A stretch of 62,575 nt of DNA from Bradyrhizobium sp. (GCF_027307225.1 NZ_DAHUXJ010000038.1:1-62575); one strand, 5' to 3'; positions 9,314 through 18,335 are shown, counted from the stretch's first letter. Made by a program: numbers and translations. Notes: generated by a model from the sequence alone, not told the origin.

Positions 9314-10368
9314 TAGCGCGAGACGATCAGGCCTCGGCTGGTGACAACCACCCAATGTCCATCCTGGCGGCGGACGGCATCGATACGGCCAAGGCCCGGC
9401 ACCATGTCGCCGGCATAGACTTCGTAGACGCCGCGGCGGCGGCCGTCGATCAAGGCGCCGCCATAGGCGACATCGCGCAGCACCCAGCCTTCCACCGTCG
9501 GCAACCGGCCGAGTTCGGCCTTCATGTCGTTCCTGGGTGCAGCCGATGCCGCCGCCTGCTGCTGGGGGGGCGCGGATGCGATGGAACCGGTTATGTCCTT
9601 CGAGGCAGCGGATCCGGCGGGCGTTGCGGCCGCAACGACTGGCGATGGAACCGGCAAAGCGTGCAGCTTGTCGATGGCTTCGCTGAGCTTGGCGAGCTTG
9701 GCCGGCTCGACCTGGGCGCGCTCGAGCTTGTCGAGACGCTCGCTGGTCTTGTTGAACTGATTCGAGCCGAGCTTGGACGTGCGATCGAGGCCGGCCTTCA
9801 GCGCCTGGATGTCGCTATCGATCCGCGACAGCGATGCGGTCAGCGTAGGGGGCTGGCTGGGGGCGGCGGCAGCGACATTGCTGGTGCCGTGCATCAGCGA
9901 GGCGGTTGCGAGCGCGCCACCAACCGCGCCGGCGGTCGTCGCGAGCGCCAGCACGGCGGCAATCGCCGCGATCCGGCGTTTGCCAAAGGCACTCTGCGGC
10001 TCTTTTGCCCCGGGCTCGGAATGGCTGCCATGGTCCGTCCAGGCGCGCTCACCGCGCGACATCACAATGACCTTGCCGGGAACATGCGAAACCTTGTCCT
10101 TTGCGGCCTCGCTTTCGGGCGCCGTGGCGCTGGCCTCCGCCTTCACGGCCTCGGCTTTGGGCGTCTCGGAAACCGCCGGACCGGGCAATGAAGGCTCCGA
10201 CATCGACGGCTCGGACATGACCGGTTCGGACACCGGCGCCTCGACGGCCGCGGCAGTCTCAGTCGCGGAAGCGCTCACCGGCTGGTTCGCTGTTTCCGCA
10301 GAATGCGAGATTCCCTCATTGAGGGAACCCTGTTCACCGCTGGCCGGCCCGGCTGCCTGTTCGCTCAT
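9313..10368 (-). CDS. Single-pass membrane protein, Ala/Pro/Glu-rich, unknown function
   Basis: I start at the ATG at 10368, with GGGAG eight bases upstream. The 351-residue protein has a low-complexity N-terminal half with short repeats (SEPVMSEPSMSEPSLPGP), a single membrane segment near residues 133-158 (AIAAVLALATTAGAVGGALA), a heptad-like region suggestive of a coiled coil (LSRIDSDIQALKAGLDRTSK) and a C-terminal small beta domain (GVYEVYAGDMVPGLGRIDAV). The layout matches a widespread but unnamed Bradyrhizobiaceae membrane protein. The periplasmic side probably carries the beta domain. No partner is evident. Confidence 0.8.
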   Translation of the reverse strand: MSEQAAGPASGEQGSLNEGISHSAETANQPVSASATETAAAVEAPVSEPVMSEPSMSEPSLPGPAVSETPKAEAVKAEASATAPESEAAKDKVSHVPGKVIVMSRGERAWTDHGSHSEPGAKEPQSAFGKRRIAAIAAVLALATTAGAVGGALATASLMHGTSNVAAAAPSQPPTLTASLSRIDSDIQALKAGLDRTSKLGSNQFNKTSERLDKLERAQVEPAKLAKLSEAIDKLHALPVPSPVVAAATPAGSAASKDITGSIASAPPQQQAAASAAPRNDMKAELGRLPTVEGWVLRDVAYGGALIDGRRRGVYEVYAGDMVPGLGRIDAVRRQDGHWVVVTSRGLIVSR

Positions 10369-10394
10369 GGTCAAATCTCCCTAAAAGATTGACC

Positions 10395-10422
10395 ATTTGG
10401 TAACTTTCATATCTTGCCAAAT
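10395..10422. promoter_or_regulatory. Inverted repeat ATTTGG...CCAAAT upstream of the membrane protein gene
   Basis: ATTTGG (10395-10400) and CCAAAT (10417-10422) face each other across 16 bases, 27-54 bases before the start codon at 10368. It could be an operator; no known regulator site is recognised. Confidence 0.3.
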
Positions 10423-10581
10423 CCTTACCTGGCCGAGGACTTAGCAAAAATTTAGGAATTGCCGCGGCCGCGTGCGCTGCAAGCGACCTTCCCGCCCCTC
10501 GCCGCCCCTCGCTCTCGCTGAACCAGGCCCCAGACCAGCGGCCGGTTTCCACCGCCTGCTTTCCCGACTAACATGGCGCCA

Positions 10582-10750
10582 CTAGTGGTCCAATTCTAAC
10601 ATTCGCATCCCTCCTCAGCGCCCGTTTTTGCGAATGTTAGAATTAGAAGGACCACTAGCAAATATAGGTTTCTAGTGGAGTTTTGGATTTGACATTCGCT
10701 TGACGAACCCGCGGCCAGGTGGGTAGCGAATGTCAAATCCACTCCACTAG
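10582..10750. mobile_element. Paired-hairpin CTAG element, copy 2 (class G)
   Basis: Hairpins at 10582-10658 and 10672-10750 each have CTAGTGG...CCACTAG feet and are separated by a 13-base spacer. Inner stems carry CTAACATTCGC and TTTGACATTCGC with their complements. It ends 17 bases before the start codon of the cyclic-nucleotide-binding gene but leaves that gene's GGAGGGGAG site intact. Confidence 0.92.
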
Positions 10751-10767
10751 GTGGGTGGAGGGGAGCC

Positions 10768-11139
10768 ATGGCCATCGAAAAATGCATCAACGAATTTGAC
10801 GTCGGCGAGGTCATTTTCGAGGAAGGCTCGACCGGGCGCGAACTCTTCGTCGTGCTCGACGGCGCGGTCGAGATCGCCAAGCTGAACGGCGCCGCCAAGA
10901 CCGTGATCGTCACGCTCGGCAAGGGCGAATTCTTCGGCGAGATGGCGGTCATTGACGGTTCGTCGCGTTCAGCCACGGCCATCGCGGCAACGCCAAAGAC
11001 CCGCGTGATGCGGATCAACCATGCCCGCTTCGTCTATCTCGTCAGTCAGCAGCCGGCTTTCGCACTGATGGTAATGGACGCGCTGAGCAAGCGCCTGCGC
11101 GCCTCCAATGCCGTTACGTTCCGGGCAAGCAGCCCATGA
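10768..11139 (+). CDS. Cyclic nucleotide-binding (CRP/FNR effector-type) domain protein
   Basis: 123 residues forming only a cNMP-binding fold: FDVGEVIFEEGSTGRELFVV, then GKGEFFGEMAVIDGSSRSAT, the phosphate-binding cassette with the conserved Gly-Glu and Arg. There is no DNA-binding domain, so it is not a CRP-type regulator. A strong GGAGGGGAG precedes the ATG. The stop overlaps the next start as ATGA, so it is translationally coupled to the metallo-beta-lactamase-fold gene. A sensor subunit that gates the hydrolase in response to cAMP or cGMP is a reasonable inference. Confidence 0.88.
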   Translation: MAIEKCINEFDVGEVIFEEGSTGRELFVVLDGAVEIAKLNGAAKTVIVTLGKGEFFGEMAVIDGSSRSATAIAATPKTRVMRINHARFVYLVSQQPAFALMVMDALSKRLRASNAVTFRASSP

Positions 11140-11951
11140 GCGACCGCAAGCCGAGCCCGTTTCCAGTCCTGCTCAACAACGACGTCTGCTCGCTGATTCA
11201 GGCCGACGAGAACGTCTATCAGGTCCGCTTCAAGAACCGCGCCGCCAACGCCTATGTGGTGCGCGGCAAGTCTCGCACCATCATGATCGACGTCGGACTG
11301 ACCTCGAATTACCCCGCGCTGGTGGAATGCCTGAATCATCTCGGCTGTCCGCCGGAAAAGATCGACATGGTGATCCTGAGCCACGAGCATCTCGATCACA
11401 TCGGCGCGGCTTGGCATTTCAACGAAAGCCGCACCATCATTGCCGCGCACCGGCTAGCCGCCAACAAGATCATGCTGCGCGACGACTTCTCGATGCTGCG
11501 CAAGATGTTCAACGAGCCGAACATGCCGATCGACGTCGACATCTGGCTCGAGGAAGGCAACCTGCTCGACCTCGGCGATTTCCGGCTGAACGTGATGTAC
11601 ACGCCGGGCCACACCTCGGCCTGCATCAGCCTGTTCGACCAGGAAAAGGGACTATTGTTCGCCGCCGACACACTGATGCCCGGCGGGGTGATGGGCGGCG
11701 TGTTCGGCTCCGGCAGCATCAGCGACTACATCCAGTCGCTGGAGCGCCTCAAAGGGCTCAATTCGAAGATCCTGCTGTCCGGCCATGGCCGGCTATCCGA
11801 CACGCCGCAGGACGACGTGCGGATCGCGCTTGCCCGTTCGCATGCGCTGTTGGCCGACACCGCGCAACTGTTCGATGCGCTCGATGCGCGATCGAATTTC
11901 GAGCCGATCATGCAATCGGTGCGCGACCTCAACAAGCTCGACGACGGATAG
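11136..11951 (+). CDS. Metallo-beta-lactamase-fold hydrolase
   Basis: 271 residues with the metal motif SHEHLDHIGAAWHF (HxHxDH), a later HTSACISLF His, an Asp in LFAADTLMPGG and the final His in LLSGHGRLS. This is a di-metal MBL fold similar to glyoxalase II and related hydrolases. ATGA overlap with the upstream cNMP-binding gene makes the two a functional unit. The substrate is unknown; thioester, cyclic-nucleotide or lactone hydrolysis are all possible. Confidence 0.88.
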   Translation: MSDRKPSPFPVLLNNDVCSLIQADENVYQVRFKNRAANAYVVRGKSRTIMIDVGLTSNYPALVECLNHLGCPPEKIDMVILSHEHLDHIGAAWHFNESRTIIAAHRLAANKIMLRDDFSMLRKMFNEPNMPIDVDIWLEEGNLLDLGDFRLNVMYTPGHTSACISLFDQEKGLLFAADTLMPGGVMGGVFGSGSISDYIQSLERLKGLNSKILLSGHGRLSDTPQDDVRIALARSHALLADTAQLFDALDARSNFEPIMQSVRDLNKLDDG

Positions 11952-12036
11952 GGCTTGAGCCGGTTGCCTGACGTTTGACAAACCGCCTGCGGGTCTGCAA
12001 TGCATCCTGTTGCGGAAAACAAAAGGAGAGCACGCC

Positions 12037-12687
12037 ATGAAGCTTTACGACTCGATCGGGCCCAACCCGCGCATCGTCCGTATCTTCATCGCGGAAAAAG
12101 GCATCGAGATGCCGAAGCAGACCGTCGATCTGCGCGGTGGCGAGAACCGCCAGGCTGACCATCTCAAGCGCAACCCGCATGGCCAGATGCCGACGCTCGA
12201 GTTCGATGACGGCAGCTACCTCTCCGAAATTACCGCGATCTGCGAATATCTCGAGGAGATCAAGCCCGCGCCCGCGATGATCGGGTCGACGCCGAAGGAG
12301 CGCGCCGAATGCCGGATGTGGACGCGCCGCGTCGATCTCAACATCTGCGAGCCCCTGGCGAACGGTTATCGCTTCGGCGAAGCGCTCCGGTTTTTCGAGA
12401 AGCGCATTCCGGTTGTCCCGGAAGCCTCAGTGGGCCTGAAGATGATCGCCGCCAATCGCCTTGCCTGGCTCGACGGCCAGATGGCCGACGGGCGGGAATA
12501 TCTCTGCGGCAAACGCTTTACGCTCGCCGACATTCTGCTGTTTTGCTGGCTCGACTTTGGCGCCCTGGTCGGCCAGACGGTCGATCCCGCGAATACCCAC
12601 ATCAAGGCGTGGTTCGAGCGCGTCGCGCAGCGGCCGTCAATCAAGGCCGATCCCGTCAACCCTCCTTCCGTGGCCAAGCGCGCGTAA
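12037..12687 (+). CDS. Glutathione S-transferase family protein
   Basis: The start at 12037 has AAAAGGAGAG upstream; 216 residues. The N-terminal thioredoxin-like half begins MKLYDSIGPNPRIVRIFIAE and contains the cis-Pro segment GQMPTLEFDDGSYLSE, which binds glutathione. The C-terminal helical half has KRFTLADILLFCWLDF, the conserved N-capping Asp motif. Cytosolic conjugation or detoxification is the family role. It stands alone, followed by a dispersed repeat. Confidence 0.9.
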   Translation: MKLYDSIGPNPRIVRIFIAEKGIEMPKQTVDLRGGENRQADHLKRNPHGQMPTLEFDDGSYLSEITAICEYLEEIKPAPAMIGSTPKERAECRMWTRRVDLNICEPLANGYRFGEALRFFEKRIPVVPEASVGLKMIAANRLAWLDGQMADGREYLCGKRFTLADILLFCWLDFGALVGQTVDPANTHIKAWFERVAQRPSIKADPVNPPSVAKRA

Positions 12688-12705
12688 ACGCACGCGACAA
12701 GGCGG

Positions 12706-12853
12706 CATCGTGTCCCGGACGCGCCGCAGCGCCTCAAAAGCGCGTCCACGCGCGTCTTCGACGCACTATGGCGGTGCGACGCAGAGCCGGGACCTATGCC
12801 TGTGAACGATCAGCAGCGCATCGCCAATGCGCTGCGCAGCGTCCGGGGAACGA
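12706..12853. repeat. Dispersed 150-bp repeat (CGTGTCCCGGA family), copy 1
   Basis: Begins ATCGTGTCCCGGACGC and ends GCGTCCGGGGAACG, with an inner ACGCGCGTCTTCGACG. A second copy in the same orientation lies at 58267-58415. Terminal segments are inverted relative to each other, so the whole can fold. Confidence 0.8.
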
Positions 12854-12863
12854 GAATTGCGCC

Positions 12864-13361
12864 CTACATCACCACCGGCGCGTCCGGCAGTTCGTTCGGT
12901 CCCGCGCCCTGCTTCGGGAAATATATCGCGAGCTCGCGCGATACGGCTTGAATTCCCTTGATCACGCCGCCTGTGAAATTACCGCCGCGGAATTCGGTCT
13001 CCATGGCCGCGCAAATTTTTTGCCAGCCGGCTGCGCCAACCTTCGCGTCGATGCCGCGGTCGGCGACGATCTCGACCTTGCGGTCGGCGAGCAAAAGATA
13101 AATCAGCACGCCGTTATTGTGCGCGGTGTCCCAGATCCGCAAATGCGAGAAAATATCGAGCGCGCGAGCACGCGCGGATTGGCCCGAGAACAGCGGCTTG
13201 CCGTCCAGCGCGCCCTCGACCACGAAGCGCACCTGCCCGGAATGCGTCGCCTCGCCCGCCTTGATGGCCTGTTCCATCAGGCCAAGTGCCTGCGACGGAA
13301 AAATACGCCGGACCCGCCAGCGATGTTCGAGAAGATGTTTGCCGATGCGCGCGATGCCCAT
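12864..13361 (-). CDS. TPM-domain protein (small)
   Basis: 165 residues. The stretch IYLLLADRKVEIVADRGIDAK is typical of the TPM (YgcG/TPM_phosphatase) domain, and GGNFTGGVIKGIQAVS matches its C-terminal helix. No signal peptide is visible, unlike the larger neighbour. It follows the 298-residue TPM protein by 9 bases in the lemA-TPM-TPM cluster on the minus strand. The biochemical role of these domains is debated; phosphatase activity has been reported for plant TLP18.3. Confident on family, not on activity. Confidence 0.82.
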   Translation of the reverse strand: MGIARIGKHLLEHRWRVRRIFPSQALGLMEQAIKAGEATHSGQVRFVVEGALDGKPLFSGQSARARALDIFSHLRIWDTAHNNGVLIYLLLADRKVEIVADRGIDAKVGAAGWQKICAAMETEFRGGNFTGGVIKGIQAVSRELAIYFPKQGAGPNELPDAPVVM

Positions 13362-13370
13362 GATCCTGGC

Positions 13371-14267
13371 CTACCAGCTCCCCGAGGCGCCGCCGCCGCC
13401 AAAACCGCCGCCGCCGCCGGAAAATCCGCCGTCACTGGAGCCGCTCGACCACGAACCGCCGGATGAGCCCGTCGACCAGCCACCGCCGTAGCTGCCGCGG
13501 CCGCTACGGGAGGCCTGCTGGCTTAGTTGAAGCGCGCCATCGCCAAACATGGTGAGAAAAAAGGCGATGACGCCCAGGATCGCGGAGAGTGCAATCGAGC
13601 CCAGGATAAACCAGACCACGGCGCCGACCAGGCCGGCGGTCACCCCCGAGCCAAGCAATCGGCCCAGAAGGCCGCGCATGATGGCGGCGACCGCGACATA
13701 GCCGAGGAAACCAAAGGGACTGAAAATGACGTTGAACAAGAAGTCCGGCGCGTTGTTGTGCGATACTTCGGGCTGCGGCTTCGGCAACGGTTCGCCGTCG
13801 ATCACGCGAATGATACGGTCAACACCCGCCGAAATTCCGCCGGAAAAATCGCCGGTCCGGAAACGCGGCACGATGATTTCGTCGATGACCCGCCGCGCGG
13901 TGATATCGGTGAGCGCGCCTTCGAGCCCATAGCCGACTTCAATTCGCAGCTTGTGGTCGTTCTTGGCGACCACAAGCAACGCGCCGTCATCGATCTTCCT
14001 GCGTCCGATCTTCCAGGCCTCGGCGACGCGGACCGAGAATTGCTCGATCGTCTCCGGCTGCGTGGTCGGAACGATCAAGACCGCGACCTGGCTGCCCTTG
14101 CGCTTCTCGAGATCTTTCAGCTTCTGCGTCAGCGTATCGATATCGCCGGACGACAGCGTGCCGGTCTGATCGACCACGCGCCCCGACAACGCGGGCACGG
14201 CGACGTCCGCTGTAGCGACGAACGGCCAGCACAGCACCAACACGAAAAGGAGAGCCCTCACGATCAT
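13371..14267 (-). CDS. YgcG-like TPM-domain membrane protein with Gly-rich tail
   Basis: 298 residues. A signal peptide (MIVRALLFVLVLCWPFVATA) is followed by the TPM domain: VDQTGTLSSGDIDTLTQKL, LRIEVGYGLEGALTD and GDFSGGISAGVDRI. Two membrane segments follow (AAIMRGLLGRLLG region and GAVVWFILGSIALSAILGVI), then a Gly/Ser-rich tail ending SGGGGGFGGGGASGSW, which is typical of YgcG proteins. The gene lies between lemA and the smaller TPM gene, gaps 25 and 9 bases. A membrane or periplasmic function with LemA is expected. Confidence 0.88.
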   Translation of the reverse strand: MIVRALLFVLVLCWPFVATADVAVPALSGRVVDQTGTLSSGDIDTLTQKLKDLEKRKGSQVAVLIVPTTQPETIEQFSVRVAEAWKIGRRKIDDGALLVVAKNDHKLRIEVGYGLEGALTDITARRVIDEIIVPRFRTGDFSGGISAGVDRIIRVIDGEPLPKPQPEVSHNNAPDFLFNVIFSPFGFLGYVAVAAIMRGLLGRLLGSGVTAGLVGAVVWFILGSIALSAILGVIAFFLTMFGDGALQLSQQASRSGRGSYGGGWSTGSSGGSWSSGSSDGGFSGGGGGFGGGGASGSW

Positions 14268-14292
14268 CTCGAACGAATCCGGTGGCGCAGAG

Positions 14293-14898
14293 CTACTTCG
14301 CCGGCGCCGGGTTGAAATCGACCTTCGGCGCGGTCGAGATTTCCTTCTCGTTGTCGACCGTGAAATTTGCCTTTTCCTTGTAGCCGAACGCCATCGCCGT
14401 CAGATTATTCGGGAATGTGCGGATGCCGACGTTGTAGTCCTGCACCGCCTTGATATAGCGGTTACGCGCCACCGTGATGCGGTTCTCGGTGCCTTCGAGC
14501 TGCGCCATCAGATCGCGAAACAGCGCATCCGACTTGAGCTGCGGGTAATTCTCGGTCACCACCAGGAGCTTCGACAATGCGCCGGTGAGCTCGCCCTGGG
14601 CGGCCTGGAATTTCGCAAAGGCGCCGGGATCGTTGACGAGTTCGGGCGTTGCCTGAATGCTGCCGACCTTGGCGCGTGCATTGGTGACGCCGAGCAGCAC
14701 GTCCTTTTCCTGCTGCGCAAAGCCCTTCACGGAATTGACGAGATTGGGGACGAGATCGGCGCGGCGCTGATACTGGTTGATCACCTCCGACCAGGCCGAC
14801 TTGACCTGCTCGTCATTGCTCTGAATCGCGTTGTAGCCGCAATTGGTGAGGCTCAGCGTCGTCAGCGCCGCGAGTACCGTCAATAATTTGCGCATCAA
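14293..14898 (-). CDS. lemA: LemA family protein
   Basis: 201 residues. The N-terminus LLTVLAALTTLSLTNCGYN contains a lipobox-like LTNC, so it is probably a lipoprotein. The body is a LemA helical bundle: SAWSEVINQYQRRADLVPNL is the family hallmark, followed by NYPQLKSDALFRDLMAQLEG and VARNRYIKAVQDYN. LemA proteins are coiled helical envelope proteins of uncertain function. First gene of the lemA-TPM-TPM unit, whose order is conserved in many bacteria. Confidence 0.93.
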   Translation of the reverse strand: MMRKLLTVLAALTTLSLTNCGYNAIQSNDEQVKSAWSEVINQYQRRADLVPNLVNSVKGFAQQEKDVLLGVTNARAKVGSIQATPELVNDPGAFAKFQAAQGELTGALSKLLVVTENYPQLKSDALFRDLMAQLEGTENRITVARNRYIKAVQDYNVGIRTFPNNLTAMAFGYKEKANFTVDNEKEISTAPKVDFNPAPAK

Positions 14899-14952
14899 AA
14901 TCTCCCGTGCCTACTACGGTGGAGGCTAGCAGAAGGATATGATGGGAACCAA

Positions 14953-15033
14953 GTCATTCCGGGACGATGCGCAGCATCGAACCCGGAATCTCGAGATTCC
15001 GGGCCTGGTGCTGGCGCACCATCCCGGAATGAC
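14953..15033. repeat. Dispersed palindrome (GTCATTCCGGG...CCCGGAATGAC), copy 1
   Basis: Terminal arms GTCATTCCGGGACG and ATCCCGGAATGAC with a perfect inner CCCGGAATCTCGAGATTCCGGG. Same family at 32891-32993 and 56691-56785. Lies between the lemA and dehydrogenase genes. Confidence 0.85.
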
Positions 15034-15057
15034 GGCGGATGGATTTTCGCTAGCCGC

Positions 15058-17385
15058 TCACGCCGCCTTGATTTTGGCGATCTGGATCGCTTCCCAGACC
15101 TTCATCGGCGAGATCGGGGTCTGGATCGACGTGATGCCGAGATCGGCAAGAGCATCCATCACGCCGTTGGCGATGCAGGGCGGACCGCCGATCGCGCCGG
15201 ACTCGCCGCAACCCTTGGCGCCAAGCGGATTGGTGCGGCAGGGCGCCGAACCGTCCAGCGTCACCTCGATCGGCGGCACGTCGTCGGCGCGCGGGATGCA
15301 ATAATCCTGATAGCTTGCGGTGATCAGTTGGCCGTCGCCACTGTAGCTCACACCCTCATAGAGGGCCTGACCGATGCCCTGCGCGACGCCGCCATGCACC
15401 TGCCCGCTCACCAGCATCGGATTGATGGCGACACCGACATCGTCCACCGTCGTGTAACGCACGACGCGTGTGACGCCGGTCTCCGGGTCGATCTCGACCT
15501 CGCAGATATGGGTGCCATTCGGCCAGCTTGGCCCATCGGTCTGGCCTTCGCTGTTGACGCTGAGCTTGGCGCCTTCTTCCTTCCTGGCGATGTCGAACAG
15601 GCTGACATGCTTGTCGGTACCGACGACCGTGAGCGAGCCGTCGCGATACTCGATGTCCTCCACGGAAGCCTCCAGCATTTGCGAGGCCTTTTCGCGGGCT
15701 TTCGTGATCAGATCGGCCGCCGACACCACCGCCGCGGTGCCGCCGACGAACAAAGAGCGTGAGCCGACGCTGCCGAAGCCGATCGCGAGATCGGTGTTGC
15801 CCTGCACGACATCGATCTTGTCGATGGAAACGCCGAGCGCATCCGCGATCATCTGCGCGAACGAGGTCTGCAACCCCTGCCCCATCGCCTGGGTGCCGGC
15901 GTGGAGCACAATGCGCCCCTCCGCGGTCGCGTGCAGGCTGACGGCTTCGTTGTGCACGGTGCCACCGGTCCATTCGATGTAGCTGGTCAGCCCGCGACCA
16001 TAGAGCAGGCCTTTTTTCTTTGCGGCTCGCTTGCGTGCATTGAAGCCGTCCCAGTCGGCCAGCTTAGTTGCGCGCTCCAGCATGTGCGCGAACGCGCCGG
16101 AATCGTACACCTGCCCGACCGCATTCGTGTAGGGCATCTGCGCGGGCTTGACGTAGTTCACCTTGCGAATGGCGCGCGGATCCATCTTGAGCTGCCGCGC
16201 GGCAGCATCCATCAGACGCTCGACGACGAACACCGCCTCGGGGCGGCCCGCACCGCGATAGGCGGAAACCGGCGCCGTGTGGGTCAAGACCGCCTTCACG
16301 TCGTAATGCACGAGCGGCAGGTCATAGACGCCGCTCTGCACGAAGGGTCCGAGGATCAGCGGGATCAGCGCGCCGGGGCCCGCGATATAGGCGCCGGTGC
16401 CGCCAAGCGAGCGCACGCGAAATGCCTGCACGCGGCCCTTGGCATCGAGCGCGAATTCAGCGGTCGAGGTGAGGTCACGGCCGTGGGTGCCACCCAGGAA
16501 GTCATCGGACCGCTCGCCGCGCCAGCGCACCTTCTGGTTCAGCTTGGTCGCCGCGTAAGCCACCATGCCGTCTTCCGGATAGAGGTTGGTCTTGTGGCCA
16601 AAGCCGCCGCCAATATCGCCGACCAGCACCTGGATGCTTTCCTTCGGCCGCTTCAGTACGGCTTCGGCGAGAATGTCGCGGGTCGAGCCCGGCGTCTGCG
16701 ATTGCACGTGCAGGATCAGGCGGCCGGTCTTTTTCTCGACTTCGGCAATCGCCGAGCGCGGCTCCATAGCGCAGGGCACGAGGCGCTGGTTGATGAGATC
16801 GAGCGAAACGACATGGTCGGCCTTGGCGAAGACGGCTTCGACGGCTGCCGCATCGCCGTAGCTCATCCGGGCCACGATGTTGTCGGGCACTTCAGACCAC
16901 ACGACCGGCGCCCCTGGCTTGACCGCCGCAAGCGGATCGACCACCGACGGCAACTCCTGATATTGCACCACGATCGCCTCAGTGGCGCTCTGCGCGGCAA
17001 GGAGCGAGGTCGCGACGACCGCAGCAACCGTCTCGCCGACATAACGCACGAGTTCATGCGCCAACAGCCGCCGCGGCGGCACCGTCATGGGCGAGCCGTC
17101 GGGCCGCGGGAAAACCAGCAGCGTCGGCAGCGTGCCGATATCATCGGCGACAAGGTCGGCGCCGGTATAGACGGCTTCCACGCCCGGCATTTCGCGGGCG
17201 GCCCTGGTATCGATCGAGACGATCCTGGCGTGCGCGTGCGGCGAGCGCAGCATATAGAGCCACAGCGTGCCTTCTTCCGGCTTGTCGTCGATGAACTGGC
17301 CCTTGCCGGTCAACAGCCGCTGGTCCTCCAGGCGCTTGACCGATTTGCCAGCACCGAAACGCATATTGCCGGGAAGAATGTTCAT
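15058..17385 (-). CDS. Xanthine dehydrogenase-family molybdopterin-binding (large) subunit
   Basis: Start at 17385 (MNILPGNMRFGAGKSVKRLE) with GAGGAAAG upstream; 775 residues. The N-terminal fumarylase-like domain reads RLEDQRLLTGKGQFIDD. Mo-pterin segments include GDIGGGFGHKTNLYPED and AYRGAGRPEAVFVVERL; the latter replaces the AYxCSFR active-site loop of CO dehydrogenase, so this is not CoxL proper. The catalytic Glu lies in GAKGCGESGAIGGP near the C-terminus. Enzymes of this type oxidise aldehydes, purines or N-heteroaromatics. The usual FAD and 2Fe-2S subunit genes are not adjacent, which is odd: partners must be elsewhere. Confidence 0.9.
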   Translation of the reverse strand: MNILPGNMRFGAGKSVKRLEDQRLLTGKGQFIDDKPEEGTLWLYMLRSPHAHARIVSIDTRAAREMPGVEAVYTGADLVADDIGTLPTLLVFPRPDGSPMTVPPRRLLAHELVRYVGETVAAVVATSLLAAQSATEAIVVQYQELPSVVDPLAAVKPGAPVVWSEVPDNIVARMSYGDAAAVEAVFAKADHVVSLDLINQRLVPCAMEPRSAIAEVEKKTGRLILHVQSQTPGSTRDILAEAVLKRPKESIQVLVGDIGGGFGHKTNLYPEDGMVAYAATKLNQKVRWRGERSDDFLGGTHGRDLTSTAEFALDAKGRVQAFRVRSLGGTGAYIAGPGALIPLILGPFVQSGVYDLPLVHYDVKAVLTHTAPVSAYRGAGRPEAVFVVERLMDAAARQLKMDPRAIRKVNYVKPAQMPYTNAVGQVYDSGAFAHMLERATKLADWDGFNARKRAAKKKGLLYGRGLTSYIEWTGGTVHNEAVSLHATAEGRIVLHAGTQAMGQGLQTSFAQMIADALGVSIDKIDVVQGNTDLAIGFGSVGSRSLFVGGTAAVVSAADLITKAREKASQMLEASVEDIEYRDGSLTVVGTDKHVSLFDIARKEEGAKLSVNSEGQTDGPSWPNGTHICEVEIDPETGVTRVVRYTTVDDVGVAINPMLVSGQVHGGVAQGIGQALYEGVSYSGDGQLITASYQDYCIPRADDVPPIEVTLDGSAPCRTNPLGAKGCGESGAIGGPPCIANGVMDALADLGITSIQTPISPMKVWEAIQIAKIKAA

Positions 17386-17459
17386 CGCGCTTTCCTCAGG
17401 TTTTGTCAGGCGGGCAATGTAGCCGACAGGCAACGAGCAGGCCAAGCCCTCCGATCGCC

Positions 17460-18335
17460 TCAGGCGACGTCGCGCAGCACCGCCTCGACCGCCTTGCGCT
17501 CCTCGGCCGTCAAGGCCCTTTGAGGCGCCACGGGATCGCCGACATCATAGCCCTGGATTGCCAGCGCAGCCTTGATGCAGGCGGCGAGAGTATAGCGGGC
17601 AAAGGCCTCATTGACCCGCCAAAGCTTGCGCTGGAGCGTCAGCGCCTCGTCCCAGCGCGCCGCCTTGCAGTGATCATAAAGCGCCACGCTCTGCCGTGGA
17701 ATGATGCAGGCAGGCCCCGCCATCCAGCCAACGCCGCCGATCAGCATGACCGCGGCCGGGATATGGGCGGAGGCCGAAAAGACTCCGATCGCGTCGCCGC
17801 AGCGATTCATGATCGACAGCAGCCGCCCGGTATTGGTCGAGGCGTCCTTGATGTACCGGATGCGCGGATGGCTCGAGAGGCGCGCGATGCAATCGAGCGA
17901 GAGATCCGAACGCTGGAATTGCGGATTGGTATAGATCACGACGGGGATATCGACCGCATCCGCGATGCCAAGAAAATAGGATTCGACCTGCGCATCGGAG
18001 AGCGGGAAATACGCCTCCAGGATCGCCAGAATGCCGTCGGCCCCGCACTTCTGATACGCTTTCGCCTGCGCCACCGCGTCCAGCGTCGAAGTCGAAGCGA
18101 CGCCCGCGACCACAGGCACGCGGCCCCGCGCGGCTTCGATCGTGGTCTCCACGATCGCCAGGCGTTGCGCGTTGTTGAGGTACGCAAACTCGCCGGTCGA
18201 GCCGAGCGGCGTCAGCCCGTGCACGCCGGAAACGATGAGATCGTCGCACAGCCGCGCCAGCACACGGCTGCGAACGGTGCCGTCGGGATCGACCGGCGAA
18301 ACGAGATAGGGAAAGACGCCATGGAAATCGGGCAT
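17460..18335 (-). CDS. Dihydrodipicolinate synthase / N-acetylneuraminate lyase-family aldolase
   Basis: I use the ATG at 18335; a TTG five codons upstream is also possible because no ribosome site is decisive. The 291-residue TIM barrel has [14 protein letters not shown] (GxTGE pyruvate-carboxylate loop), the catalytic Tyr in PVVIYTNP and the Schiff-base Lys in IRYIKDAST. The family adds or removes pyruvate from aldehydes, with many catabolic members besides DapA. Its isolation from lysine-biosynthesis genes and its position next to a dehydrogenase subunit favour a catabolic or sugar-acid role. Confidence 0.88.
   Translation of the reverse strand: MPDFHGVFPYLVSPVDPDGTVRSRVLARLCDDLIVSGVHGLTPLGSTGEFAYLNNAQRLAIVETTIEAARGRVPVVAGVASTSTLDAVAQAKAYQKCGADGILAILEAYFPLSDAQVESYFLGIADAVDIPVVIYTNPQFQRSDLSLDCIARLSSHPRIRYIKDASTNTGRLLSIMNRCGDAIGVFSASAHIPAAVMLIGGVGWMAGPACIIPRQSVALYDHCKAARWDEALTLQRKLWRVNEAFARYTLAACIKAALAIQGYDVGDPVAPQRALTAEERKAVEAVLRDVA

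Noticed and set aside
10596..11018. Minus-strand frame that includes hairpin element copy 2 and the antisense of the cNMP gene
   Set aside because: The shared peptide fragments (such as SSECQ and RTSESKE) recur wherever the element is open; they come from the repeat, not from a gene family.
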